Below, piece by piece: positions 8,771-19,083 of a stretch of DNA of 64,000 bases; position 1 is the stretch's first letter; each line of letters starts with the position of its first letter. Under the pieces are notes generated by a model. The model did no database searches. It saw only the letters and a program-made list of their open reading frames with translations, and was not told the origin of the DNA. Made by a program: the position numbers and the translations under genes. The stretch comes from Brevibacterium sp. (GTDB lineage: Bacteria > Actinomycetota > Actinomycetes > Actinomycetales > Brevibacteriaceae), in contig JAKDSA010000004.1 in the NCBI GenBank assembly GCA_030457025.1, positions 19,706 to 83,705 on the forward strand. The letters are read 5' to 3'.

Positions 8771-11305
8771 ATGGCCACGTATTCCAGTTCGCTGCGCTCG
8801 GGCCTGCCCAGAGTTGAGGGCGGTGAGCCATGGCCCCCAGAGGGTGTCATCGGCGAGCCGGTCGAGCCGGGCACTTCCCCTGTCTCGGTTGAGCCGGCCG
8901 ACTCGGTTGAATCGGTAGACACCGCCGAGCAGGTCGAGGCCGAGCAGCCCGTTGCAACCGAGCAATCCGCCGAGGCTGAAGAGCCGACCGATGCCGCCGA
9001 GGCTGACGCCCCCGGAGAGTCAGAAGGCGCCGATGAGTCCGGCTCCCTCGCTGCCGGTGCCGGCGTGGGTGCGGCCGGTGTCGCTGCCGGCGCAGCGGCT
9101 GGAACAGTGGCCGCCGCATCCGATTCGGATGCGGTCTCAGATGAAGGTGCCGAGCAGCCGTCCGCTTCGGATTCAGTCTCCGCGCAGTCGTCCGCTCCTG
9201 CCGCGGAGGCGAGCAGTGAGGTTCCGCTGCGCCGTGGTCTGCCCCGCGTTGCCGGTGGCGACCCTTGGCCACCCGAGGGCCTCGCGCCTGCAGGCGTGAA
9301 GGCTCCATCGAGTTCGGAAGCTGTCTCAGCACCCTCCGAGGGTGGGCCCGCTCAGGTCGACTCGGATTCCTCGTCTGTCGCTCCGGCTGCTGCCGGTGCC
9401 GCAGGTGCGGGAGCTGCGGGGGCTGCGGCCGCTGGTGCCGCTGTCGCGTCCACCGTCGACGCTGAGGACGCGCCTGCATCCGAAGCACCCGCGGAAGCTG
9501 CCCCTGCTGAGGCTGCCCCGGCGGCTGAGCCTGCCCCTGCCGGGGATGTTCCGCTGCGCCGTGGTCTGCCCCGCGTTGCCGGTGGCGACCCCTGGCCGCC
9601 GGAGGGCCTAGCCCCTGCAGGTGCAAAGGCTGCCTCGGCACCGTCGACATCTTCGGCCGCGCCCACAGCCTCGACTCCACCTGCCGGTGAGGGTGCTCCT
9701 GCAGCCGAGGGTGCTGCGGGTTCGAGCACATCCGAAGGTGGAGAAGCTCCAGCCGCAGGTGATGCGTCCACGGATACCGACAAGTCAGCGGCAGCCCCGG
9801 CCGCCGCTGCGACGGCCGGCGCTGCTGGTGCCGCCGTCGGTGCTGCTGCGGCCTCCGGGAAGAAACCATCGGGTGAGCTCAGCGATACACCTCTGCGCCG
9901 CGGACTGCCTCGCGCGGCTGGCGGAGATCCATGGCCTCCAGAAGGCTTCGCTCCGGCATCAGCCGGTGCCGCTCCGGCTGCAGAAAATGATTCTTCTGCC
10001 GACTCTTCCTCGGCCGCTCCAGTGGCAGCCGCGGGAGCAGGCGCTGCCGTCGGCACCGGTGCAGCCGGTGCCGCTGTGGCAGCCTCGAGCTCGGACGAGA
10101 AGGCCGCATCCGACGAAAAGGCCGCGGCCGACGAGAAGCCAGCGACCACCTCGGCAGAATCGACTTCGACGAGATCCGGACTGCCGAAGTCAACGGGGCC
10201 TGCGCAGAGGAAGCCGATGGGCAAACCCGCCGCCAAGGCGACGGACAAGCCAACTGCGAAGCCCGCAGCGAAACCGGTAGACAAGCCTGCCGCGAAGACG
10301 AGCGCCGCACCTGCCAAGAAAGCGGAATCGCCTGCTGCCAAATCCTCGGCAACGGCCGCCTCGGCGAAACCGTCGGCAACGTCCGCGAAGAAGAAGGAAC
10401 CGACGATGATCGGTTCGAAGTCCGTGGGCCAGTGGGCGAAGCTCGGCGGCCTCGGACTCGGTGCCCTCATCGTCGTTGCCGGAATCCTCGTCCTCGCCGC
10501 CCGTGGGCTCACGACTCTGCCAGGTGTGCCCGAGTTCCTTGAGCGCTACCCGGGCGAGTACCATCTGCCCGCGTTCGTCGATGACGGATTCCCCGGCTGG
10601 GCGAGGTGGACGCACTTCCTCAACGTCTTCTTCATGGTCCTCATCATCCGCTCCGGCCTGCAGGTCCGTCATCAGCAGAAGCCGCCGGCCTTCTACACCC
10701 CGAAGAAGGGTGGCAAGAAGGTCAGCATCAACCTGTGGTTCCACACGGGCATCGATCTGCTGTGGCTGGCCAACGGCGTCATCTTCGTCGTCCTGCTGTT
10801 CATCTCCGGACATTGGGCGCGCATCGTGCCCACGAGTTGGGAAGTCTTCCCGAACGCCGTCTCGGCAATGCTGCAGTACGCAATGTTGGATTGGCCGGCA
10901 GAGGACGGGTGGGTCAACTACAACTCGCTCCAGCAGCTGATGTACTTCATCGTTGTGTTCATCGCGGCCCCGTTGGCTGCGATCACGGGTGTGCGGATGA
11001 GCGAATGGTGGCCGAAGGACGCCACCAAGCTCAACAAGTTCTACCCGGCGCCGCTGGCTCGCGCGATCCACTTCCCGACGATGATCTTCTTCGTCGTGTT
11101 CATCCTCATCCACGTGTTCCTCGTGTTCACGACGGGTATCCTGCAGAACCTCAACCACATGTACGGGGGTTCGGATGCTCTGAACTGGGTCGGATTCACC
11201 TGGTTCGTGGTGTCGTTGGCAGTCATCGCGGGTGGCTGGTTCGCCGCCAGACCGATGCTGTTGGCACCGATCGCGAATATGTTCGGTCGCGTGTCGAGCC
11301 GGTAG
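8771..11305 (+). CDS. Cytochrome b/b6-like membrane protein with long repetitive Ala/Pro-rich N-terminal arm
   Basis: C-terminal ~290 aa has about six hydrophobic segments with paired His (ARWTHFLNVFF; NLWFHTGIDLLW; HFPTMIFFVVFILIHVFLVF). N-terminal arm carries four LRRGLPRVAGGDPWPPEG-type repeats and a Lys/Ala/Pro segment. Confidence 0.75.
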   Translation: MATYSSSLRSGLPRVEGGEPWPPEGVIGEPVEPGTSPVSVEPADSVESVDTAEQVEAEQPVATEQSAEAEEPTDAAEADAPGESEGADESGSLAAGAGVGAAGVAAGAAAGTVAAASDSDAVSDEGAEQPSASDSVSAQSSAPAAEASSEVPLRRGLPRVAGGDPWPPEGLAPAGVKAPSSSEAVSAPSEGGPAQVDSDSSSVAPAAAGAAGAGAAGAAAAGAAVASTVDAEDAPASEAPAEAAPAEAAPAAEPAPAGDVPLRRGLPRVAGGDPWPPEGLAPAGAKAASAPSTSSAAPTASTPPAGEGAPAAEGAAGSSTSEGGEAPAAGDASTDTDKSAAAPAAAATAGAAGAAVGAAAASGKKPSGELSDTPLRRGLPRAAGGDPWPPEGFAPASAGAAPAAENDSSADSSSAAPVAAAGAGAAVGTGAAGAAVAASSSDEKAASDEKAAADEKPATTSAESTSTRSGLPKSTGPAQRKPMGKPAAKATDKPTAKPAAKPVDKPAAKTSAAPAKKAESPAAKSSATAASAKPSATSAKKKEPTMIGSKSVGQWAKLGGLGLGALIVVAGILVLAARGLTTLPGVPEFLERYPGEYHLPAFVDDGFPGWARWTHFLNVFFMVLIIRSGLQVRHQQKPPAFYTPKKGGKKVSINLWFHTGIDLLWLANGVIFVVLLFISGHWARIVPTSWEVFPNAVSAMLQYAMLDWPAEDGWVNYNSLQQLMYFIVVFIAAPLAAITGVRMSEWWPKDATKLNKFYPAPLARAIHFPTMIFFVVFILIHVFLVFTTGILQNLNHMYGGSDALNWVGFTWFVVSLAVIAGGWFAARPMLLAPIANMFGRVSSR
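8792..10189 (+). repeat. Protein-level repeat array: copies at 8792-8845, 9227-9280, 9554-9607, 9893-9946, plus degenerate copy 10169-10189
   Basis: LRSGLPRVEGGEPWPPEG; LRRGLPRVAGGDPWPPEG (twice identical); LRRGLPRAAGGDPWPPEG; TRSGLPK. Confidence 0.92.
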
Positions 11306-11339
11306 ATCTCGGCTCGTAGGCATCCGGCAGCGGATCACC

Positions 11340-11377
11340 GAAGCCCCCGTAGGATCATTCGATCCTGCGGGGGCTTC
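11340..11377. terminator. Hairpin terminator gaagcccccgtaggatc/gatcctgcgggggcttc
   Basis: 17-bp arms with one G-T wobble and a 4-nt loop, just after the cytochrome b-like gene. Confidence 0.75.
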
Positions 11378-11463
11378 GTCGTATCCCTCTGTTGGGCGGC
11401 GGTCAGTACGGTCAGCCAACGGTCGGCAAGTTCAGGCAAGTTCAGGCAACGGTCGGTAAGTTC

Positions 11464-11531
11464 AGCCAAGGGTCGGCAAGTTCTCATCGATCGAGAGCGA
11501 AGAATCGATCAGGGCTTGCCGACTGTTGGGC
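11464..11531. repeat. 68-nt dyad element H (25/18/25)
   Basis: AGCCAAGGGTCGGCAAGTTCTCATC / GATCAGGGCTTGCCGACTGTTGGGC, about 18/25 paired. Arm resembles element G. Confidence 0.55.
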
Positions 11532-11555
11532 ACCTTGTTGGGCGGCGGATCCCCT

Positions 11556-12217
11556 TCAGTGCAGGGCGGCTCGCAGAGTCTTGTCGAACTCGCGGACATG
11601 TTCGGCCGCGTGGGCCTCGACGGCTGATTCCTTGCCCTCAAGGATCGCCTCGAGCAGATCGATGTGCTCGCGAATATGGCCGATGAGGTCGGGAATGCGA
11701 GGGATGACGAGGCACCAGATCCTCGTCGCCAGATCATCGAGGCGGACGAGAGTCTCCATGAGATGCGGGTTGTCGACCGAGCTGTAGATGAGGCGATGGA
11801 CCTCGAGGTCGCGCTCCACGAGGGCGCGTGGTTCGTCGGTCTCCTTCAGTTCCCGCAGATCAGCGATCGTCGCTTCGAACTCTCGACAGCGCTCGGGGGT
11901 GATATTGCGGGCGGCTTTGCGGGCGGCGATGGGCTCGAGGACCTCACGCATCTCGGAGATCGTCGACAGATCCTTGAGATCGATGTTGCTCGCGAAGGTT
12001 CCGCGTCGCGAGTAGGAGACGACGAGGTGGTCACTCTCCAGCCGCTTGAGCGCTTCCCTGATGGGGGTCCGCCCGACGTCGAGCTCGGCGCTCAGGCCCG
12101 CCTCGTTGATGGGGTCACCGGGGGCGATGTCGAGCATGATGAGGCGGTGGCGGAGGATCTCGTAGGCACGCTCGGCCAGAGACATCTTCTGCGACACCGC
12201 ATCGGCCGACGAATCCA
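11556..12217 (-). CDS. GntR family regulator (FCD-type)
   Basis: [56 protein letters not shown]. Divergent from the sox operon. Start chosen at [11 protein letters not shown]. Confidence 0.88.
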
Positions 12218-12324
12218 TTTTCACACTCCTGAGATCACCTATTGCGCATGTGCTTTTCCTCGTCATAGACTACAGGAACACACCTGATATATTAGTTGAT
12301 GATCAAACGGTCGAAGGAGATCGC

Positions 12325-13542
12325 ATGGCCGACCAACTCCCCGAACACCCGGACTTCCTGTGGCGCAACCCGGAACCGAAGAAGTCCTACGAGGCCGTCA
12401 TCATCGGCGGCGGCGGCCACGGTCTCGCGACGGCCTACTACCTCGCGAAGGACCACGGCATGACGAACATCGCCATCCTCGAACGCGGATGGCTGGCCGG
12501 GGGCAACATGGCCCGCAACACGACGATCATCCGCTCGAACTACCTCTGGGACGAGTCCGCCGCGATGTACGAGAAGTCCCTCAAACTCTGGGAGCAGCTG
12601 CCCGAGGAACTCGACTACGACTTCCTGTTCTCCCAGCGCGGAGTCCTCAACCTCGCCCACACCCTGCAGGATGTGCGTGAGTCCCAGAGGCGTGTGAATG
12701 CGAACGCGCTCAACGGCGTCGATGCCGAATGGCTCGACCCCGAGCAGGTCAAGGAAGTCTGCCCGATCATCAACATCGGCGACGACCTACGCTACCCGGT
12801 CATGGGCGGGACCTACCAGCCGCGTGCCGGCATCGCCAAGCATGACCACGTCGCCTGGGCCTTCGCCCGCAAGTGTGACGAAATGGGCGTCGACATCATC
12901 CAGAACTGCGAAGTCACCGGCATCGAACGCATCGGCGACAAGGTCGTCGGAGTCGAGACCAATCGCGGCAACATCGCCACCGAGAAGGTGGCCATGTGCG
13001 TGGCCGGCGACTCCTCGGTCCTGGCCGACATGGCCGGGATCCGACTGCCGATCCAGTCCCATCCGCTGCAGGCGCTGGTGTCCGAACTCTTCGAACCCGT
13101 CCACCCAACCGTCGTGATGTCCAACCACGTCCACGTTTACGTCTCCCAGGCGCACAAGGGCGAACTCGTCATGGGCGCCGGAGTCGACTCGTACAACGGA
13201 TACGGACAACGAGGCGGCTTCCACGTCATCGAAGAGCAGCTCGCCGCCGCGGTCGAACTCTTCCCGATCTTCGCCCGCGCCCATGTGCTGCGCACCTGGG
13301 GTGGAATTGTCGACGTCACCCTCGACGCCTCACCGATCGTGTCGAAGACCGAGGTCGCAGGACTCTACGCCAACTGCGGATGGGGCACCGGAGGCTTCAA
13401 GGGAACACCTGCCGCTGGCTTCACCTTCGCCCACACCATCGCGAACGACGAACCGCACCCGCTCAACGCCCCCTACGCGCTCGACCGGTTCGAAACCGGC
13501 CACCTCATCGACGAGCACGGCGCAGCCGCCGTGGCCCACTGA
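12325..13542 (+). CDS. soxB: Sarcosine oxidase beta subunit
   Basis: FAD-binding [58 protein letters not shown] before the ATG at 12325. Confidence 0.93.
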   Translation: MADQLPEHPDFLWRNPEPKKSYEAVIIGGGGHGLATAYYLAKDHGMTNIAILERGWLAGGNMARNTTIIRSNYLWDESAAMYEKSLKLWEQLPEELDYDFLFSQRGVLNLAHTLQDVRESQRRVNANALNGVDAEWLDPEQVKEVCPIINIGDDLRYPVMGGTYQPRAGIAKHDHVAWAFARKCDEMGVDIIQNCEVTGIERIGDKVVGVETNRGNIATEKVAMCVAGDSSVLADMAGIRLPIQSHPLQALVSELFEPVHPTVVMSNHVHVYVSQAHKGELVMGAGVDSYNGYGQRGGFHVIEEQLAAAVELFPIFARAHVLRTWGGIVDVTLDASPIVSKTEVAGLYANCGWGTGGFKGTPAAGFTFAHTIANDEPHPLNAPYALDRFETGHLIDEHGAAAVAH

Positions 13543-13567
13543 CCGGATCGACTCAGGAAGGACGACC

Positions 13568-13927
13568 ATGCTTCTCATCGACTGCCCGCACTGCGGGCCA
13601 CGCGACGAAACCGAATTCCACTACGGCGGGCAGGCCCACGTTGCCTACCCGGCCGACCCCCACGCACTGAGCGACCGGGAGTGGGCCGAGTTCCTCTTCT
13701 ATCGCGACAACGACCGCGGCCTCTATGCCGAGAGGTGGAGCCACAGCCTCGGCTGCCGCAAGTGGTTCAACGCCATCCGCGACACCGTGACCTATGACTT
13801 CACGGCCATCTATCCCATGGGCCAGGCCCGACCCGACACCGCCGAGGCTGCTCCACAGGCCTCAGCAATCGCCGAGGCCGACCCACAGCCCCATCCCACC
13901 GCCGGTTTCGAAGGAGCGGTCCGATGA
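13568..13927 (+). CDS. soxD: Sarcosine oxidase delta subunit
   Basis: [24 protein letters not shown]...[22 protein letters not shown]. Confidence 0.93.
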   Translation: MLLIDCPHCGPRDETEFHYGGQAHVAYPADPHALSDREWAEFLFYRDNDRGLYAERWSHSLGCRKWFNAIRDTVTYDFTAIYPMGQARPDTAEAAPQASAIAEADPQPHPTAGFEGAVR

Positions 13928-16900
13928 CGCACTCCGCTCGTCCTTCCGGTTCGACTCACCTGTCCGGTCCGACTCGCCTCGACCACGCGACCGGCATCGA
14001 CCGGTCGCGCCACATCTCCTTCAGCGTCGACGGCCAGCAGCACACAGGCTTCGCCGGTGACACCATCGCCAGTGCGCTCATCGCCTCCGGCCGCATCGAC
14101 TGCGGAGCCTCGACGTACCTGGGACGGTCCCGCGGGATCCTCAGCGCCGGCATCGAAGAGTCGAATGCCCTGGTCCGGGTCAAGGGACGTATCCCCGGCG
14201 ATGTCAGCGAATCCATGCTGCCCGCCACCCGCGTGCCCATCACCGAGGGCCTCGAGGCCGATTACCTCTCGGGCTTGGGCATCCTCGACCCCGGTCAGGA
14301 CGAACTCGTCTACGAGCACAAGCACATCCATGTCGACGTCCTCATCGTCGGTGCCGGACCCGCCGGTCTGGCCGCCGCCCGGGAGGCCGGGAAGTCAGGC
14401 GCCAGGACGCTCCTGCTCGACGACCGGTCCGCTCCCGGTGGCTCGCTGCTCTCCAGCCCGGGACGCAGTGTCGAGGGAGCCCTCGACGAGTCCATCGACG
14501 AGGTGCCCGCCCCCGAGTGGATCGAGGCCACCGTCAACGGCTTCGCCGAGGCGGAGGAAATCACGTACCGTCCGAACACGACCGTCTTCGGCAGCTATGA
14601 TTCGAACTTCTTCGTCGCCCTCGAAGACCGGACACGCGAACTCGTCGAAACCGAGGGCACGGGCTCCGGCGCGAGCGCGGGCTCTGCCGACAGCGACCGG
14701 GACGACACCGCCTCCCGCGCGGGCACCCGGCAGCGGGTGTGGCACATCCGGGCCAAGCAGGTCGTGCTCGCCACGGGAGCCCATGAGCGCCCCATCGTGT
14801 TCGCCGACAACGACCGACCGGGCATCATGCTCGCTTCGGCCGTGAGAACCTACCTCAACCGCTTCGGCGTCGCCGCGGGTCAGCGCATCGCGATCGCGGC
14901 GACGAACGATTCGGCCTACGAACTGCTGGCCGATCTGCACGCGGCCGGAATCGACGTTCCGGCGATCATCGACTCCCGGGCCACCGCCTCGGCGATGGCC
15001 GAGAGAGTCGTCGACACGACGGGAACCCGACTCATCCTCGGCTCCACGGTCACCGGCACCGCAGGCGAGGGCCCGGCGGGGCGCATCAGCCGGGTCACCG
15101 TCGCAGCCCTCGATGAGGACGCTGTGGCGGCCGGTCACGGCGAAGACATCGACGTCGACCTGCTCGCTGTGGCCGGAGGGTTCTCCCCGGTCATCCACCT
15201 GCACGGACAGCGCAGAGGGCCAATCGTCTGGCGGGCCGACATCGCCGCCTTCGTCCCGAAGACACCGGTGCGCGACCAGTTCACCGTCGGCGCGATCAAT
15301 GGTGACTACTCCCTCGAAGCGGCTCTCAAAGACGGTGCCGAGGCGGGCAATGCCGCAGCCAACCGCTCCGGCTTCGCCGCCGCGCTCACCGTTCCCAAGG
15401 CCGCGGCGATGACCTTTGCACCGGCGCGCCCACTGTGGCTGGTCACCTCGGCCGAGGACGATCACACGGCGCTGACCACGCACTTCATCGACTTTCAGCG
15501 CGATCAGAGCGTGGCGGACGTGCAGCGGGCGATGAACGCAGGCATGCGCTCGGTCGAGCACATCAAGCGCTACACCTCGATCTCTACAGGAGGCGACCAG
15601 GGCAAGACGAGTGCGGTCAATGCCATCGGCGCGATCACCAGCATCCTCGGCGAGACCGACCTGGGCTCGGTCGGGCACACGACCTTCCGCGCTCCCTTCG
15701 CCCCGGTGCCCTTCGCAGCATTGGCCGGCCGGCGGAAGGGCGAGCTGTTCGATCCGGCGCGCATCACCGCGATCCACCCCTGGCACGTGGCCCACGGAGC
15801 CGAGTTCGAAGACGTCGGAGGGTGGAAGCGGCCCTGGTACTACCCCCGCCCGGGCGAGGACATGGAGGCAGCGGTGCTGCGCGAGGGCAAGGCCGTGCGC
15901 GAATCGGTCGGCTTCCAGGACGCCTCGACGCTGGGCAAGATCGAGATCCGCGGCACCGACGCCGGCGAGTTCCTCGGCCAGATCTACACGAACGGCTTCA
16001 AGAAACTGGGGGTCGGCAAGGGCCGCTACGGTCTCATGTGCACACCCGACGGCATGATCTTCGACGACGGCGTCACCCTGCGCGTGGCCGAGGACCGCTA
16101 CCTCATGACCACGACCACCGGCGGTGCCGCGACCGTCCTCGAATGGCTCGAGGAATGGCACCAGACCGAATGGCCGCATCTCGACGTTGTCTTCACCTCG
16201 GTGACGGAGCAGTGGTCGACCGTCGCGGTCGCCGGCCCCAGGTCGCGAGACGTCATCGCCAAGATCGCCCCGAACCTCGACGTGTCCAATGAGAACTTCG
16301 AGTTCATGGGCTTCCGCGAGACGACCCTGGCGGGCGGGATCCCGGCGCGCATCTGCCGGATCTCCTTCTCCGGTGAGCTGGCCTTCGAGGTCAATGTCGA
16401 GAACTACTACGGCCTGGCCGTGTGGGAGGCCGTCGCCGAGGCGGGGGCCGAGTTCGACATCACCCCCTACGGCACCGAGGTCATGCACGTCCTGCGTGCC
16501 GAGAAGGGTTTCATCATCGTCGGTCAGGACACCGACGGGACCGTGACCCCGCAGGATGCGGGCATGGAGTGGATCGTCTCGAAGTTCAAGGACTTCATCG
16601 GCAAACGCTCATACTCACGGATCGACACGGCCCGCGAGGACCGCAAACACCTCGTCGGGGTCCTTCCCGTCGACGGCACGACCCGGCTGGCCGAAGGTGC
16701 GCAGCTCATCACCTCGGGCACCCCGGTGACTCCGGAGGCCGGGCCTGTGCCGATGATCGGCCACGTCACCTCCTCCTACATGTCGCCGAGCCTCGATCGC
16801 CCGATCGGTCTCGCCTTCGTCGAGAACGGCCGGAACCGGACGGGTGAGATCATCCAATCCCCGGTTGCAGGCAGCCTCGTCGACGTCGAGATCACCTCGC

Positions 16901-16941
16901 CCGTCTTCTACGATCCAGAAGGGAACCGCCGTGATGGCTGA
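13924..16941 (+). CDS. soxA: Sarcosine oxidase alpha subunit
   Basis: 1005 aa. N-terminal [10 protein letters not shown]-type domain, FAD domain [19 protein letters not shown]-terminal GcvT/aminomethyltransferase domain. Confidence 0.95.
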   Translation: MTHSARPSGSTHLSGPTRLDHATGIDRSRHISFSVDGQQHTGFAGDTIASALIASGRIDCGASTYLGRSRGILSAGIEESNALVRVKGRIPGDVSESMLPATRVPITEGLEADYLSGLGILDPGQDELVYEHKHIHVDVLIVGAGPAGLAAAREAGKSGARTLLLDDRSAPGGSLLSSPGRSVEGALDESIDEVPAPEWIEATVNGFAEAEEITYRPNTTVFGSYDSNFFVALEDRTRELVETEGTGSGASAGSADSDRDDTASRAGTRQRVWHIRAKQVVLATGAHERPIVFADNDRPGIMLASAVRTYLNRFGVAAGQRIAIAATNDSAYELLADLHAAGIDVPAIIDSRATASAMAERVVDTTGTRLILGSTVTGTAGEGPAGRISRVTVAALDEDAVAAGHGEDIDVDLLAVAGGFSPVIHLHGQRRGPIVWRADIAAFVPKTPVRDQFTVGAINGDYSLEAALKDGAEAGNAAANRSGFAAALTVPKAAAMTFAPARPLWLVTSAEDDHTALTTHFIDFQRDQSVADVQRAMNAGMRSVEHIKRYTSISTGGDQGKTSAVNAIGAITSILGETDLGSVGHTTFRAPFAPVPFAALAGRRKGELFDPARITAIHPWHVAHGAEFEDVGGWKRPWYYPRPGEDMEAAVLREGKAVRESVGFQDASTLGKIEIRGTDAGEFLGQIYTNGFKKLGVGKGRYGLMCTPDGMIFDDGVTLRVAEDRYLMTTTTGGAATVLEWLEEWHQTEWPHLDVVFTSVTEQWSTVAVAGPRSRDVIAKIAPNLDVSNENFEFMGFRETTLAGGIPARICRISFSGELAFEVNVENYYGLAVWEAVAEAGAEFDITPYGTEVMHVLRAEKGFIIVGQDTDGTVTPQDAGMEWIVSKFKDFIGKRSYSRIDTAREDRKHLVGVLPVDGTTRLAEGAQLITSGTPVTPEAGPVPMIGHVTSSYMSPSLDRPIGLAFVENGRNRTGEIIQSPVAGSLVDVEITSPVFYDPEGNRRDG

Positions 16942-17671
16942 CACCACCCACACCACCGAGCATCGCCAGAGACAGCTGCGCACCGTCGAGTCCTCCGCCG
17001 AGGCGCTCGATGCCCTCCGCGTCTCTCCCGGAGCCCACCTCGCCGAGGAGATGGCCACGGCCACCAAGGCCGGCGCAGACGCCGTGGGGCTGCGGGAACG
17101 AGTCTTCGCCGTCCAGCTCGGGCTGCGTTGTACGCCGCGAACCGCCTCGGCCGAGGCGCTCGAGTCTGCTCTCGGGATCACCTTGCCCACGCAGATCGGC
17201 GAGGTCACCGGTGACGAAGCGGGACTGTATGCGCTCTGGCTGAGTCCCGATGAGTTCCTCGTCGTCGACGTCTCCCGGCGTCAGCGGCCCGGAGAGACCC
17301 TCGTCGCCGAGGCCTCCCTCGAGGGGCTACCGGGACAGGCTGTGGATCTGTCAGCGAACCGCACGATCCTCGAACTGACCGGGTCGAAGGCCCGTGAGGT
17401 CCTTGAGAAGAGCGTCCGCACCGACCTCCACCCGCGGGCCTTCGGCGTCAGCACGGCGATCTCGACCCAGCTGGGGACGGTGCCGGTCATCCTGCACCAC
17501 TCCGCAGCGCTCGAATACCGCGTCTATCCGCGGGCGAGCTTCGCGGACTTCACGGTCCGCTGGCTGCTCGACGGAATGGCGGAGTTCCTCATCGACGGAG
17601 GTGCCGCGGACCTCGCCGGCAGCACGAGTGCCATCGGCACCGCGAGTGCCGAGGCCGAGAGCAGGCACTGA
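16934..17671 (+). CDS. soxG: Sarcosine oxidase gamma subunit
   Basis: Position after sox[16 protein letters not shown] and [33 protein letters not shown]. Confidence 0.9.
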   Translation: MADTTHTTEHRQRQLRTVESSAEALDALRVSPGAHLAEEMATATKAGADAVGLRERVFAVQLGLRCTPRTASAEALESALGITLPTQIGEVTGDEAGLYALWLSPDEFLVVDVSRRQRPGETLVAEASLEGLPGQAVDLSANRTILELTGSKAREVLEKSVRTDLHPRAFGVSTAISTQLGTVPVILHHSAALEYRVYPRASFADFTVRWLLDGMAEFLIDGGAADLAGSTSAIGTASAEAESRH

Positions 17672-18909
17672 TGGCACTCGGTGTTCTCGACCTCTTCTCC
17701 ATCGGCCACGGCTCCGACTCCGCAGTGCTGGCCGGGCTGTCGGGTCACGAACCCGAGACCCTCGACCCGGACATCGTGGCACCGTTGGTGACCGAGGTGA
17801 GAGCGCAGAGCTCGCTCAACCTCGGCGGGCGGAGGCCGATCGCCTTCGACCCGGAGACCGACATGGTCCTGCATCTGCGCGAATCGCTGCCCGGTCATCC
17901 CAACGGGATGCGGCTGAGCGCCGAGGTGGCCGGCTCCGTGATCGAACGCGACTACTATTCGATCGGGGGCGGCTTCGTCGTCACCGAGGACGAGATGGGA
18001 GGCGAATCCGACGTCTCACGCGACCGCTTCCATTTCTCGTCGGCCGATGAGCTGTTGGCGCTCTGCCGGGACAACGAGCTGAGTATCGCCGAGCTCATAG
18101 CGCTCAATGAGCGGCAGCGACAGGACGAGAGCGAACTGCGTAAGCAGCTGCTCGAGATCTGGGCCGTCATGCGCGAATGCGTCGACAACGGGTGTTCGCG
18201 CACCGAGGAGCAGCTTCCGGGCGGGCTGAAGGTGCGCAGGCGCGCGCCGGAGCTTCGGTCACGGCTCGAAGACGCCGAGTACCGGGCGACCGGGTCCCTC
18301 GACGCCCTCGAATGGGTCAACCTGTACGCGCTGGCCGTCAATGAGGAGAACGCCTCCGGAGGCCGAATCGTCACCGCTCCGACGAACGGTGCCGCGGGGA
18401 TCATCCCGGCTGTGCTGCACTACATGGACCGGTTCGTGATCGGCGATGACGAGTCCCAGCAGGTCAGAGACGAGGCCGTGGTGACATTCCTGCTCACCTC
18501 CGGCGCGATCGGGATCCTGTTCAAACGCAATGCCTCGATCTCCGGGGCGGAAGTCGGCTGTCAGGGTGAGGTCGGCTCTGCCTGTGCCATGGCCGCCGCC
18601 GGTTTGTGCGCCGTCCTCGGTGGGAGTCCCGAGCAGGTGGAGAACGCCGCCGAGATCGGGCTCGAACACAATCTGGGCCTGACCTGCGATCCGGTCGGGG
18701 GACTCTTCCAGGTCCCGTGCATCGAACGCAATGCCATCGCCGCGGTGAAGGCGATCAATGCGGCCCGGCTGTCCATGCACGGCGACGGCAGTCACCGGGT
18801 GAGTCTTGATCAGGCGATCGAGACGATGCGCCAGACTGGTGCCGACATGAAGTCGAAGTACAAGGAGACGTCACTCGGCGGACTCGCCGTCAACGTCGTC
18901 GAATGCTGA
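17671..18909 (+). CDS. sdaA: L-serine dehydratase (Fe-S type), apparently lacking ~40-50 aa near the N-terminus
   Basis: Cys ligands in VGCQGEVGSAC, LTCDPVGG, QVPCIERN, and C-terminal VNVVEC. Start overlaps the soxG stop (TGATG). Expected IGPSSSHTVGPM segment absent. Confidence 0.85.
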   Translation: MALGVLDLFSIGHGSDSAVLAGLSGHEPETLDPDIVAPLVTEVRAQSSLNLGGRRPIAFDPETDMVLHLRESLPGHPNGMRLSAEVAGSVIERDYYSIGGGFVVTEDEMGGESDVSRDRFHFSSADELLALCRDNELSIAELIALNERQRQDESELRKQLLEIWAVMRECVDNGCSRTEEQLPGGLKVRRRAPELRSRLEDAEYRATGSLDALEWVNLYALAVNEENASGGRIVTAPTNGAAGIIPAVLHYMDRFVIGDDESQQVRDEAVVTFLLTSGAIGILFKRNASISGAEVGCQGEVGSACAMAAAGLCAVLGGSPEQVENAAEIGLEHNLGLTCDPVGGLFQVPCIERNAIAAVKAINAARLSMHGDGSHRVSLDQAIETMRQTGADMKSKYKETSLGGLAVNVVEC

Positions 18910-18946
18910 GTTGCAGGCCGGCGGGCGCGGGACGACTGCGAGGGCC

Positions 18947-18979
18947 GGCTGCGCATGACGGCTGCGCATGACGGCTGCG
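18947..18979. repeat. 13-bp tandem repeat ggctgcgcatgac (2 full copies + partial)
   Basis: Direct reading of sequence between sdaA and purU. Confidence 0.85.
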
Positions 18980-19083
18980 AGGGGCGGACGACCACGTGCG
19001 AGGCCGCTGACCTGGGTGAAGTTGACCAGCACGCCCAACCCGCCAATGATAGAAGACACCCATCGAGTAAGGAAGCAGCGGAT

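Noticed and set aside
14395-16488. 697-aa minus-strand ORF opposite soxA
   Set aside because: Shadow ORF of a high-GC gene: low-complexity Arg/Gly/Asp composition, no recognisable motifs, and soxA on the plus strand is unambiguous.
18910-19083. Glycine riboswitch upstream of purU or in the sox operon
   Set aside because: No recognisable conserved glycine-aptamer core could be read; the segment is instead explained by short tandem repeats.
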